From contig JAUZQT010000069.1 of assembly GCA_030950825.1 (NCBI GenBank), positions 1 to 37,470 on the forward strand: 37,470 bases of DNA, read 5' to 3'. Positions 7,599 to 16,761 of the stretch are shown here, in pieces (the stretch's first letter is position 1; every line of letters starts with the position of its first letter). The notes below the pieces were generated by a model. The model was not told the origin of the DNA, searched no databases, and saw nothing but the letters and a program-made list of their open reading frames with translations. This DNA comes from Mariprofundaceae bacterium (lineage in GTDB: Bacteria; Pseudomonadota; Zetaproteobacteria; Mariprofundales; Mariprofundaceae). Both the position numbers and the translations under genes were made by a program.

Positions 7599-8669
7599 AT
7601 GTCAAACGCCCCAGACCTACGCCCTTGCCTTACTGGCATGAATTATCAGGCACTGCTCACCTTATGCCGTGATGCGGGTGTGAAAGATGTGCATGCTGAA
7701 ACGCTGAATGCCTATGTTTTTCGCAGTGGTATCCGTGATTGGCATGCCATGCCTGGGCTTCCCCAGCTATTGCGCGCATACCTTGATCAGCATATTGGCC
7801 TATTCGAGCCAGAGCTTATCGCCAACCAACAAGCGGAAGATGGTACGCGCAAAATTTTATTGCGCATGTCCGATGGCAAAGATGTTGAAAGCGTATTGAT
7901 TCCTGCGTCAGGTAGGCTTACACAATGTGTGTCCACACAAGTCGGCTGTGCGATTGGCTGTAAGTTTTGCCTGACGGCAACTGCTGGACTCACACGAAAC
8001 CTGAGCAGCGCAGAAATCATGGCGCAGGTTTTCACTGCCCGCCACCTAATGGGTGAGCCTGTGCGGAATTTGGTTTTAATGGGCATGGGCGAGCCTTTGC
8101 ACAATTATGATGCGGTATCAAACTTTATTCGCATGGTCACCGATCCCAAAGGTATGGCCTTTTCCCCGCGCCGCGTGACATTATCAACAGCTGGACTGGT
8201 ACCAGCGATTTATCGCATGATTGAAGATGATCTGCCTTGCTCTTTGGCTGTCTCACTCAATGCCACTACCGATGATGTTCGCAGTCATATCATGCCTATT
8301 AATCAGAAATACCCACTGCAAGAGCTTTTGAAGGCCATGCATGCTTATATTGATAAGCATGGGCGTAAACGCATTCTTATCGAATACATTCTTCTTGGTG
8401 GCATCAATGACAGTATTGAAGATGCCAAACGCCTTGCTAAGCTCCTTGATGGTATGGCAAGTACCGTCAATTTATTACCATTTAATCCCTTTTCAGGCAG
8501 TGAATGGAAACGCCCCGAACGCAGGCATGTTGAAACCTTTCGTGTGGAACTAAGTAAAGCAGGCTTTGTGGTTGTGGTGCGAAAATCAAGGGGTAGTGAT
8601 ATTTCGGCTGCTTGCGGGCAGCTGAAAACAGAGATTGCGGCACGTAGAAAACTCGCCGCCAAGGCTTGA
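7599..8669 (+). CDS. rlmN: 23S rRNA (adenine2503-C2)-methyltransferase
   Basis: Radical SAM motif CAIGCKFCLTA; NLVLMGMGEPLHNYD; STAGLVPAI; LLPFNPF. Confidence 0.96.
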   Translation: MSNAPDLRPCLTGMNYQALLTLCRDAGVKDVHAETLNAYVFRSGIRDWHAMPGLPQLLRAYLDQHIGLFEPELIANQQAEDGTRKILLRMSDGKDVESVLIPASGRLTQCVSTQVGCAIGCKFCLTATAGLTRNLSSAEIMAQVFTARHLMGEPVRNLVLMGMGEPLHNYDAVSNFIRMVTDPKGMAFSPRRVTLSTAGLVPAIYRMIEDDLPCSLAVSLNATTDDVRSHIMPINQKYPLQELLKAMHAYIDKHGRKRILIEYILLGGINDSIEDAKRLAKLLDGMASTVNLLPFNPFSGSEWKRPERRHVETFRVELSKAGFVVVVRKSRGSDISAACGQLKTEIAARRKLAAKA

Positions 8670-8709
8670 GGCTGGCAGTCTTCGCGGTATCTTATGCAAG
8701 GGGTGTATT

Positions 8710-9663
8710 GTGACGCAAGCTGTTCCTTCAACTGTTGATCAAAGCTGTGATCTTTGTGGTGGTTCCAACTTTGAAACTATTTCCGAATTTGATCGTCACC
8801 ATAAACCGTTAAAAACAGGTTTATGTCAAGGTTGCGGCTTGCTTATGCACCTACCAATTCCCAGTGAAGCGGAGATTTCAGCATATTACGCCAATGATTA
8901 TCGCCATGACTATCACGGAGAAAACAAGCCATCGGTACGTCGTATTATGCGGGCATGGAACAATGGACAGCGTATCGTTGCGCAAATAAAAGATCATATC
9001 CCAGTAAACTGCCAAGTATTTGAGGTTGGTGCAGGCATCGGCTGTACAGTAAAGTCATTTGAAACATCAGGCTTTAACGCATCTGGCATTGAACCCAATA
9101 CCGATTTCAACAACTATACCCATGATATATTGCATGCCAACGTAGAAAACATCAATTTATACGACCTTGCGGCCAATCATTCACGCGATGTTGTGCTATT
9201 GATTCATGTGATTGAACATTTCGTATCCCCCAAGCGGGCACTCAAACAAATGCGCGGGCTACTTAAAGATGATGCTCTATTGTACATTGAATGCCCCAAT
9301 ATTGGCGCACCATTTGCTACTTTTGATCGGATGTTTCATTTTGCCCATATCTACAATTTCACACACAATACCTTAGTCAGCATGGCACAATCAGCAGGCT
9401 TTGAAGCTGTCAAGACCTTTACGGATGCAGCCAACCCAGATATTCAAATCCTATTCAAAAAAGTCGCCATACCTCCGCACCTCGACTTTGATGCTCAGGA
9501 AGCTGCTCGCAGTTATGGTGCTATTTTTCGCTATAATTGGTTCAGCTACAACCTCCGTGTAGACTATTTATTGCGCCGCATCATCAAGCTTAGCGCCTAT
9601 GCCAAGGAGTATGCGCAGGCAACGCGTTTTGTAAAAACGTTGGAAGAGAAATTTAAAGCATGA
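8710..9663 (+). CDS. Zinc-ribbon class I SAM methyltransferase
   Basis: CDLCGGSNFETI...LCQGCGLLM, VFEVGAGIGCTVKSF (SAM motif I), LIHVIEHFVSPKRAL. The GTG start at 8710 is preferred over the ORF start at 8635, which lies inside rlmN. Confidence 0.85.
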   Translation: MTQAVPSTVDQSCDLCGGSNFETISEFDRHHKPLKTGLCQGCGLLMHLPIPSEAEISAYYANDYRHDYHGENKPSVRRIMRAWNNGQRIVAQIKDHIPVNCQVFEVGAGIGCTVKSFETSGFNASGIEPNTDFNNYTHDILHANVENINLYDLAANHSRDVVLLIHVIEHFVSPKRALKQMRGLLKDDALLYIECPNIGAPFATFDRMFHFAHIYNFTHNTLVSMAQSAGFEAVKTFTDAANPDIQILFKKVAIPPHLDFDAQEAARSYGAIFRYNWFSYNLRVDYLLRRIIKLSAYAKEYAQATRFVKTLEEKFKA

Positions 9664-10577
9664 TTCTTGTTATTGGTGATATTATTGTGGATGATTTTGT
9701 GCTTGGCGATGTGTCTCGTATTTCACCTGAAGCGCCAGTTCCTGTGGTGCATGTTGAAAAGGTTGAGCGTCGTTTGGGTGGCTCTGCCAATGTTATTCGC
9801 AACCTTCATGCGCTTGATCAAAAGTCTGCCATGTTTGGCGTTGTCGGGGATGATGAGCCAGGTATTTGGGTTCACTCGCGTTTAGCAGAGTTAAACGCCG
9901 CCCATGAGGGTGTTATCACCCAACTGGGAGGTCGACCTACCGCCATTAAAACCCGTGTTATCGCGCGCCATCAGCAAGTTGTACGTTTTGACAAAGAATG
10001 GACAACACCACTGAGCAAAGATGTGCAGGTCACTTTATTACACCACTTAAAAAAACAGCTTCATCATGCTCGGTCGGTGATTCTGTCTGACTATGCTAAG
10101 GGCGTGCTAACACCTGACTTTCTTCAAAATATTATCGCCAGTTTGCAAGGGAAAATTATTGCTATTGATCCCAAGCCTGTTCACACAGAAGCTTATGCCA
10201 ATGCAACGTTTATTACGCCTAATTTACACGAAGCTGCAGATATGGCAGTGATGGATGCGATCAATAAAAATGCCCATGTCGAGCTTATTGCTCGTAAGCT
10301 GCATGCAAAACTTCGATTAAAGTATGTTCTCATTACACGTTCTGAGCGCGGCATGACGCTATTTGATGGTGGTATATGCCATCATATCCCAACGGCTGCG
10401 CGAGATGTTTATGATGTGACCGGTGCAGGGGACACTGTAATTGCTGTATTTACGGCATGTTTAAGCCGTGGTAACGACCCTCTACTAGCGGCTCAAACAG
10501 CCAACAAGGCTGCTGGTGTTGTGGTTGGCAAGGTTGGGACAGCTACGGCCAATTGGCAAGAAATTGAAGCGTATTAA
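9660..10577 (+). CDS. hldA: D-glycero-beta-D-manno-heptose-7-phosphate kinase (kinase domain only)
   Basis: PfkB-type: ILVIGDIIVDDFVLGDVSRISPEAPVPVV...RRLGGSANV...DVTGAGDTVIAVF. No nucleotidyltransferase domain. Confidence 0.9.
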   Translation: MILVIGDIIVDDFVLGDVSRISPEAPVPVVHVEKVERRLGGSANVIRNLHALDQKSAMFGVVGDDEPGIWVHSRLAELNAAHEGVITQLGGRPTAIKTRVIARHQQVVRFDKEWTTPLSKDVQVTLLHHLKKQLHHARSVILSDYAKGVLTPDFLQNIIASLQGKIIAIDPKPVHTEAYANATFITPNLHEAADMAVMDAINKNAHVELIARKLHAKLRLKYVLITRSERGMTLFDGGICHHIPTAARDVYDVTGAGDTVIAVFTACLSRGNDPLLAAQTANKAAGVVVGKVGTATANWQEIEAY

Positions 10578-10589
10578 CCCCCATTATTC

Positions 10590-11333
10590 ATGAAAATACC
10601 GAAGAACCATTCGAAAATCGTTGTTGGTATTCCAGCACGTTTTGCGTCCACCCGTTTTCCAGGTAAACCGCTCGCAGATCTAGCTGGAAAACCCATGATT
10701 GTTCATGTCATTGAAAAAGCCATGCAAGCCAATATAGGGCAGGTGTTTGTTGCTACTGATGATGAACGCATTGCTGCAGTAGCGCGTGCTGTGGGTAGTG
10801 ATGTATTTATGAGTCAAGCACCTCACAATAGTGGCAGTGAGCGTCTGGCTGAAGCTGTGCAGGCTATGGATTGTGATATTGTGGTAAACGTGCAAGGGGA
10901 TGAACCTTTGATTGAGCCGCTTGCCATTCAATCTGTTGTGCGGCCTTTTATGGTCGATTCAAGCCTTGAAATGGCAACACTGGCGCACCCTTTATTGAGA
11001 AGTGAAGACTTATACGACCCCAATGTCGTTAAAGTTGTTTGTAATGCCAAGGGTCATGCGATGTATTTCAGCCGTTCAGCCTTACCTTTCCCTCGTCAAG
11101 CCCAAGCAGCACCTGCCCTGCAGCATGTTGGTCTGTATGCCTACACGAAAGATTTTTTATGCAATTATAGCAATCTACAAGAATGCCCCAGTGGCGAAGC
11201 TGAACAGCTTGAGCAGTTACGCGTATTGCATCATGGACACAGTATTGCAGTAAGCATTGGAGATTTTCATTGTTTGGGTATTGATACTTCCGAGGATCTT
11301 GAGCGTGCTAAAAAAATCCTATGTCAGAGCTGA
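10590..11333 (+). CDS. kdsB: 3-deoxy-manno-octulosonate cytidylyltransferase
   Basis: VVGIPARFASTRFPGKPLADLAGKPMIVHV...VVNVQGDEPLIEP. Confidence 0.96.
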   Translation: MKIPKNHSKIVVGIPARFASTRFPGKPLADLAGKPMIVHVIEKAMQANIGQVFVATDDERIAAVARAVGSDVFMSQAPHNSGSERLAEAVQAMDCDIVVNVQGDEPLIEPLAIQSVVRPFMVDSSLEMATLAHPLLRSEDLYDPNVVKVVCNAKGHAMYFSRSALPFPRQAQAAPALQHVGLYAYTKDFLCNYSNLQECPSGEAEQLEQLRVLHHGHSIAVSIGDFHCLGIDTSEDLERAKKILCQS

Positions 11334-11372
11334 TTATTTCCCTGCCGCTTCGAAGTATTCGTCAAAAATAGT

Positions 11373-11389
11373 TACCCACCTTAACCCAC
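11373..11389 (-). promoter_or_regulatory. Putative MraZ-type box, inverted copy (GTGGGTTAAGGTGGGTA on the minus strand)
   Basis: Two TGGGT pentamers at 10-bp period; 16/17 match in inverted orientation to 11645-11661. Confidence 0.5.
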
Positions 11390-11401
11390 TAATGGGGTTA
11401 A

Positions 11402-11445
11402 AATTAAATATTCAAGTTGTTTAATTCCCGTTCCTGAGCCATAGT
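11402..11445. repeat. Decayed or partial copy of the palindromic element arm
   Basis: GTTGTTTAATTCCCGTTCCTGAGC (11416-11439) matches the right arm of copy 2, GTTATTTAATTCCCGTTCCTAAGC (33526-33549). AATTAAATA (11402-11410) matches the left arm. The core is missing. Confidence 0.7.
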
Positions 11446-11641
11446 AAGTATCTTTATTTTCAATATAAGCCTTATAAAACAATTGATGATAATATTTTTT
11501 TGTGAATTTAAATGCATAGATTTTATTAAGTGCTTAATAATGCAATGTATTTTGTTTGATCAGGTTGAGATACGGCTAAAATATTTTAGCGCATAGAGAT
11601 ATATCATTGACAGATATTGATATATTGCCATGGTTGTGAGC

Positions 11642-11661
11642 TGGGTGGGTAAAGGTGGGTA
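11642..11661 (+). promoter_or_regulatory. Putative MraZ operator upstream of mraZ
   Basis: TGGGTGGGTAAAGGTGGGTA: TGGGT at 11646 and 11656 (10-bp period), with an extra TGGGT at 11642. Confidence 0.65.
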
Positions 11662-11693
11662 GTTTCCTTTTCTACAGGAGAGCGGTAGCTGGC

Positions 11694-12131
11694 ATGTTTA
11701 TCGGTAATTATGCAAACACAATGGATAACAAAGGTAGAGTTAATATACCTGCTACGTTTCGTGATGCCTTGCATAAAGACTATGATGATGAGCGCATGGT
11801 TATTGCCCGTGATATTCGCGATGCCTGCCTGCGTTTGTATCCCATGCAAGAATGGCAATTTTTTTTAGATAAATTAAATCTTATCCCTGCATCAAATCCC
11901 ACCTTGCGTCGCATTCAGCGCCGCGTTGTCAGCTCAGCGATTGAGTGCACAGCAGATAGGCAGGGACGTGTGTTGCTACCGCAATCTTTACGCGAACATG
12001 CCAGCCTATCCAAGTGCGTGCAATTTGCGGGATTATCAAATACCGTTGAAATATGGGATACCCTGCTATGGCAGCATGAAATTGAAAATGATGCCATTGA
12101 TTCCAATATGCTTGAACAGCTGGGAATCTGA
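11694..12131 (+). CDS. mraZ: Transcriptional regulator MraZ
   Basis: MFIGNYANTMDNKGRVNIPATFRDAL (canonical start); first gene of the dcw cluster. Confidence 0.95.
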   Translation: MFIGNYANTMDNKGRVNIPATFRDALHKDYDDERMVIARDIRDACLRLYPMQEWQFFLDKLNLIPASNPTLRRIQRRVVSSAIECTADRQGRVLLPQSLREHASLSKCVQFAGLSNTVEIWDTLLWQHEIENDAIDSNMLEQLGI

Positions 12132-13075
12132 TGAAAAACCATGTCCCTGTACTCGCTCACGCATTTATTGAGGGTTTATTAAGCGACCCTGACGGCTACT
12201 ATATTGATGCTACCTTTGGCCGTGGTGGTCATACTCGCATGCTGTTGAATCGCCTTTCAAATGAAGGGCATGTATTGGCTTTGGATCGCGATCCGCAAGC
12301 CATTGAGGCAGCAGATATACTCACCCGTGAAGATCCGCGCTTTCAAATTGTGCACAGTGATTTTGCAGGCCTAGAAAATGCAATTTATCAAGCAGGTAGC
12401 CCTAGTATTTGTGGTATTGGCTTTGATCTTGGTGTGTCTTCTCCTCAAATTGACCAAGCTGAACGCGGTTTTTCATTTCAAGTCGATGGGCCTCTTGATA
12501 TGCGCATGGATCCGAGTGCTGGACAGCCATTATCTGAGCGTTTGAAGAGGCTTTCTGAGAAAGAACTAACACATATTATTCGATCGTTTGGTGATGAACG
12601 TTTCGCAGGTCGTATTGCTCGAACCATATGTGCAGCCGTGCAAAAGAAGGTGCTTTCGACAACCCGTGAGTTGGAAAATATTTGTTTCCATGCCATGCCT
12701 CCCAAGGCACGCCATGGCTCAACGCACCCTGCAACCCGCACCTTTCAAGCCTTACGCATTTGGGTGAATGATGAATATGGGCAAATTGATACGGCAATCA
12801 AAGCAGCGATGCATTGCCTTGCACCGCATGGGCGTTTGGCTGTTATTTCATTTCACTCGGGCGAAGATCGTCGTATTCGTGATTTGATTGAAGCGCAAGT
12901 GCACCCATGCACTTGTCCAAGAGAGTTTCCCATGTGTATTTGCGGGAAGACACCGTCCATGCGCTGGATTCAAAAAAAACCAATTCGTGCCAATGATGAT
13001 GAACTATCAAGCAATCCACGTAGCCGCTCTGCCATGTTGCGAATTGCCGAACGGCTTCCTGAGTCTGCAATATGA
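12131..13075 (+). CDS. rsmH: 16S rRNA (cytosine1402-N4)-methyltransferase
   Basis: MKNHVPVLAHAFIEGL...YIDATFGRGGHTRMLL; SPQIDQAERGFSF. Confidence 0.96.
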   Translation: MKNHVPVLAHAFIEGLLSDPDGYYIDATFGRGGHTRMLLNRLSNEGHVLALDRDPQAIEAADILTREDPRFQIVHSDFAGLENAIYQAGSPSICGIGFDLGVSSPQIDQAERGFSFQVDGPLDMRMDPSAGQPLSERLKRLSEKELTHIIRSFGDERFAGRIARTICAAVQKKVLSTTRELENICFHAMPPKARHGSTHPATRTFQALRIWVNDEYGQIDTAIKAAMHCLAPHGRLAVISFHSGEDRRIRDLIEAQVHPCTCPREFPMCICGKTPSMRWIQKKPIRANDDELSSNPRSRSAMLRIAERLPESAI

Positions 13076-13344
13076 GTGCACAAGTGCGTACACGAATGCA
13101 TTTCGGTATATTGCTACTGATGGTTACCTTATTGGCCGGCGCGCAGGTATGGCTGTCCTATTTGCGTATTGAAGTGTCACAGCAGGGCTATCAATTACAG
13201 CAGAATATCAATAAACAGCATGACGATATTCAAAATTTAGAGTTGGAGTATGCGAGCTTGGCTCGCCCCAATAGGCTGCGTCAGTTAGCTCATAAAGAGC
13301 TGGGTATGCAGGCTCCAACACCCATGCAGGTGTTAGAGCCATGA
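13072..13344 (+). CDS. ftsL: Cell division protein FtsL
   Basis: Short single-TM, coiled-coil protein between rsmH and ftsI. Confidence 0.85.
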   Translation: MSAQVRTRMHFGILLLMVTLLAGAQVWLSYLRIEVSQQGYQLQQNINKQHDDIQNLELEYASLARPNRLRQLAHKELGMQAPTPMQVLEP

Positions 13345-15257
13345 CTGTAAATAAAAAACAGCAGGTTCTTCATGCCCGACGGCGCATGGAAATCATTATT
13401 GGTTCCATGACATTGGGTCTGTTTATGTTGCTTATCCGTGCTGTGGACTTGCATATTTTACAAGGCGACGAACTAAAAGAGCGTGCCTACAAACAACATT
13501 TCCATCAATATGATGTTGTTGCACCGCGTGGTGCTATTCATGATCGGCACGGTCGCATTTTATCCAAAAGTATTGAAGTTCCGTCAATCACTGCTTTGGC
13601 AAGTGAGATCCCTGAAAAAGATTTACCCAAACTAGCACAGGCACTTAAAATATCGCTATCTAAATTGCAAAGTAAAATTAAAAATCGTCATGGATTCACA
13701 TGGCTGGCGAGGCAAGTTTCGCCAGCTATTGCTGAACGTGTTGCAGCACTAAATATTCCTGGCGTACACCAAGAGAGCGAATGGCGGCGGTATCATCCAC
13801 TGGGGCCTGAAACAGGTCACTTTTTAGGTTTTGTAGGTATAGATGGCCAGGGTTTAGAAGGCATTGAACGCAGCATGAACCAACACCTACAAGGGAAATT
13901 GGGAACCCGCCTTATGCAGCGTGATGCACGGGGTCACTCACTTCCTGATGGTGTTTGGCTACAACAACCTAGGATAGGGAAAGCCTTAACTCTGACCATT
14001 GATAGCAACATCCAAAGCATTGCTTATGCAGCATTAAGTGAAGGTATTCGCAAGCAACGGGCCAAAAGTGGTTCGGTAGTTGTGATGAATCCTCACAATG
14101 GCGATATTCTAGCTATGGCGAGTTGGCCTAGCTTCAACCCCAATAGCTTTTCGCGTTATAGGCCAAGCCAGTGGCGCAATCGCGCTATTACCGATATTTT
14201 TGAGCCAGGCTCAACCATGAAGGCTTTTACGGTTGCAAGCGCCTTAGAGTCAAAAAACTGGCAAGCTGATAGCCTTATTTTTTGTGAGCAAGGAAGCTTT
14301 CGAGTTGCCAACTATATTATTCATGATGATCACCCTGAGGGTTGGCTTGATCTAACGGGTATTATTGCCCAATCCAGTAATATTGGTGCGGCTAAACTAG
14401 CAATTAATATTGGTGCCAGGCAATTACAACAGCATTTGTCTTCGTTTGGTTTTGGTGAGAAAACGGGCATTGATCTGGGTGGAGAATCAGCAGGGATTCT
14501 CCTTCCAACAAGGAAATGGGGTATTGTTGAAACTGCCAATATTGCCTTTGGTCAGGGTATTGCGACCACGCCGTTGCAACTTGCTGCGGCTTTTAGCATT
14601 TTAGCCAATCATGGAATCAAACAAGCGCCCCACCTTGTATTGCCAAATGAAACAATACCATCGGAAGCATTGAAAAGAGTACCGTCTGGAGAGCGGGTTA
14701 TTTCGAAGAAAACCAGCGATTCGATAACCCAGATGTTGATCGCTGCGACAGCTAAAAATGCCACAGGTTGGCGCGCTGTGCCTGCGGGATACCATGTTGC
14801 AGGAAAAACAGGAACAGCACAAAAGGCAAACAATTATGGCGGCTATGCCAAAAATAAATATACCGCAGTTTTTGCAGGGTTTGCACCTGCGGAAGCCCCA
14901 GAAATCGTTATTGTAGTGGTGATTGATGAGCCGCAGCAGTCGATTTATGGCGGTACTGTTGCGGCTCCTATATTCCGTAATATTGCAGCAACTACATTAC
15001 CTTATTTGGGGGCACTGCCAGAAACGCAAACAGCAAGCTGGCAAACACAGCGCGTTGCAACATCACTGACGCAACCGCCTATCGCAGGCATGGTCGGAAA
15101 TTTCAGCCATTTATCATTACGGCAGGCCTATCAGCAAGCAGATCAACAGGGTTATACCTTACGCAGCCATGGTTCAGGCTGGGTCACCAAGCAATCCCCT
15201 GCCCCTCTTGTCGCGTTGTCAAACGGTTCAGAAGTCGAGGTTTGGCTCAATGAATAA
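13341..15257 (+). CDS. ftsI: Peptidoglycan transpeptidase FtsI/PBP3 with C-terminal PASTA-like domain
   Basis: STMK, SSN and KTGT penicillin-binding motifs. C-terminus PPIAGMVGNFSHLSLRQAYQQADQQGYTLRSHGSGWVTKQSPAPLVALSNGSEVEVWL. Confidence 0.96.
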   Translation: MTVNKKQQVLHARRRMEIIIGSMTLGLFMLLIRAVDLHILQGDELKERAYKQHFHQYDVVAPRGAIHDRHGRILSKSIEVPSITALASEIPEKDLPKLAQALKISLSKLQSKIKNRHGFTWLARQVSPAIAERVAALNIPGVHQESEWRRYHPLGPETGHFLGFVGIDGQGLEGIERSMNQHLQGKLGTRLMQRDARGHSLPDGVWLQQPRIGKALTLTIDSNIQSIAYAALSEGIRKQRAKSGSVVVMNPHNGDILAMASWPSFNPNSFSRYRPSQWRNRAITDIFEPGSTMKAFTVASALESKNWQADSLIFCEQGSFRVANYIIHDDHPEGWLDLTGIIAQSSNIGAAKLAINIGARQLQQHLSSFGFGEKTGIDLGGESAGILLPTRKWGIVETANIAFGQGIATTPLQLAAAFSILANHGIKQAPHLVLPNETIPSEALKRVPSGERVISKKTSDSITQMLIAATAKNATGWRAVPAGYHVAGKTGTAQKANNYGGYAKNKYTAVFAGFAPAEAPEIVIVVVIDEPQQSIYGGTVAAPIFRNIAATTLPYLGALPETQTASWQTQRVATSLTQPPIAGMVGNFSHLSLRQAYQQADQQGYTLRSHGSGWVTKQSPAPLVALSNGSEVEVWLNE

Positions 15258-16761
15258 GGCGATGCAATATTTAAAGTCCATGAGCCAAGCGAGTGTACAA
15301 AGCTTTTCATCATTGGGTTATCATTTTTCAGGTGCCGATCAGCGTATTGAAAATATTTGTGATGATTCGCGTGCTATTCAGCGAGGTGATACTTTTTTGT
15401 GCCTTCCGCGAACTGCCGAACAAAACCAGCTCTATATTCAGCATGCCATTGCTGCAGGAGCAAGCAGCATTATTTATATCGGTGAGAAAGCTATTGATAG
15501 CCCAATTCCTTGCCTTGTATTGGCCAATATGGATGAAGTGGGCATTTTTTTACGTCGATACTTTCAAACGCTACAAACATCAACGCAGTGCATTGGCATT
15601 ACTGGTACAGATGGAAAAACCAGCGTTGCTTGGATATTACGCGAGGCTTTGGCCAAGCGATACGGAAAAGCTTGGTCTTCAGGTACACTGGGTTGGGTTG
15701 AGGATCATTCGCACATTTATGATTTGGGTAACACCACACCATCCTTGTTGACGCTGCATCATTTATTATCTGCGGCAGATAAACAAAAGATACCCAACTT
15801 GATTATGGAGGTATCATCCCATGGTATTGAGCAACAGCGTATAGCTGGTATCAGCTTTAACGTTGCTGTATGGACAACGCTAGGCCATGATCACTTGCAG
15901 GATCATGGTGGTTTTGATGCCTATGCTGCGTTAAAAGAGCGTTTTATATGCCATGCAGGTAAGCAAGGTGCAACAGTGGTTTACAATCACGATCAATCAA
16001 AGATTCATCAACGCTTGCTGCACGCCAATTTTAAAACACGCAGCTATGGTCATGGCCTGTACCAACAGCAACAGAAAAAACACATGCTGGCATGGGAGCA
16101 AGAGCTTCCTGGCTTGTTGCGTTTGGCAAAAAAAGGCAAAGAAATGGTTGTGGATGACATACCAGTTGGCCGTTTTCATGCTGAAAATAGCACCGCAGCA
16201 GCACAGGTATTGCATAGCCATTTCAAAATAAGTCTGCGAGAAAGTGCACAACTGTTATCAGGTGCTACGGCTCCACCTGGGCGCATGCAGGCTATCGAAG
16301 TTGGGTGCTGGCAGGTGTTTATTGATTATGCCCATACAGCAGAGGCGTTGCAGGCGTGCTTGGAAAGTATGCGTCCCATCACACGCGGTCGATTACTCTT
16401 GGTTTTCGGGTGCGGTGGGGAACGTGACCGAGGAAAACGGCCTGAAATGGGGCGTGTTGCATCCGAGTTCGCCGATGTCATCTGGATCACTTTGGATAAC
16501 CCGCGTGGTGAAAATCCGGAGGTCATTGCCTCTGAAATTGAGGGTGGTATTGCGCATCCCTACCCCTTGGAAGTGCATTTGCAATTGGATCGTGAACAGG
16601 CCATTGCTGCCGCCATTGCAAGCATGGATAGTCATGACACCTTAATTATTGCTGGGAAAGGGCATGAAGCCTATATGGATGTTCAAGGGCAGCGGCTACC
16701 ATGGAGTGACATGGCCTGTGCATATCGTTTTTTGCAACAAAAGAACAGGGCGGTGGCTTGA
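15250..16761 (+). CDS. murE: UDP-MurNAc-tripeptide synthetase
   Basis: GITGTDGKTSVAWIL; VFGCGGERDRGKRPEM; start chosen at MNKAMQYL. Confidence 0.95.
   Translation: MNKAMQYLKSMSQASVQSFSSLGYHFSGADQRIENICDDSRAIQRGDTFLCLPRTAEQNQLYIQHAIAAGASSIIYIGEKAIDSPIPCLVLANMDEVGIFLRRYFQTLQTSTQCIGITGTDGKTSVAWILREALAKRYGKAWSSGTLGWVEDHSHIYDLGNTTPSLLTLHHLLSAADKQKIPNLIMEVSSHGIEQQRIAGISFNVAVWTTLGHDHLQDHGGFDAYAALKERFICHAGKQGATVVYNHDQSKIHQRLLHANFKTRSYGHGLYQQQQKKHMLAWEQELPGLLRLAKKGKEMVVDDIPVGRFHAENSTAAAQVLHSHFKISLRESAQLLSGATAPPGRMQAIEVGCWQVFIDYAHTAEALQACLESMRPITRGRLLLVFGCGGERDRGKRPEMGRVASEFADVIWITLDNPRGENPEVIASEIEGGIAHPYPLEVHLQLDREQAIAAAIASMDSHDTLIIAGKGHEAYMDVQGQRLPWSDMACAYRFLQQKNRAVA

Noticed and set aside
11607-11635. 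TTGACA upstream of mraZ as a sigma-70 -35 box
   Set aside because: No convincing -10 at 16-18 nt spacing (ATGGTT), so no promoter call was made.
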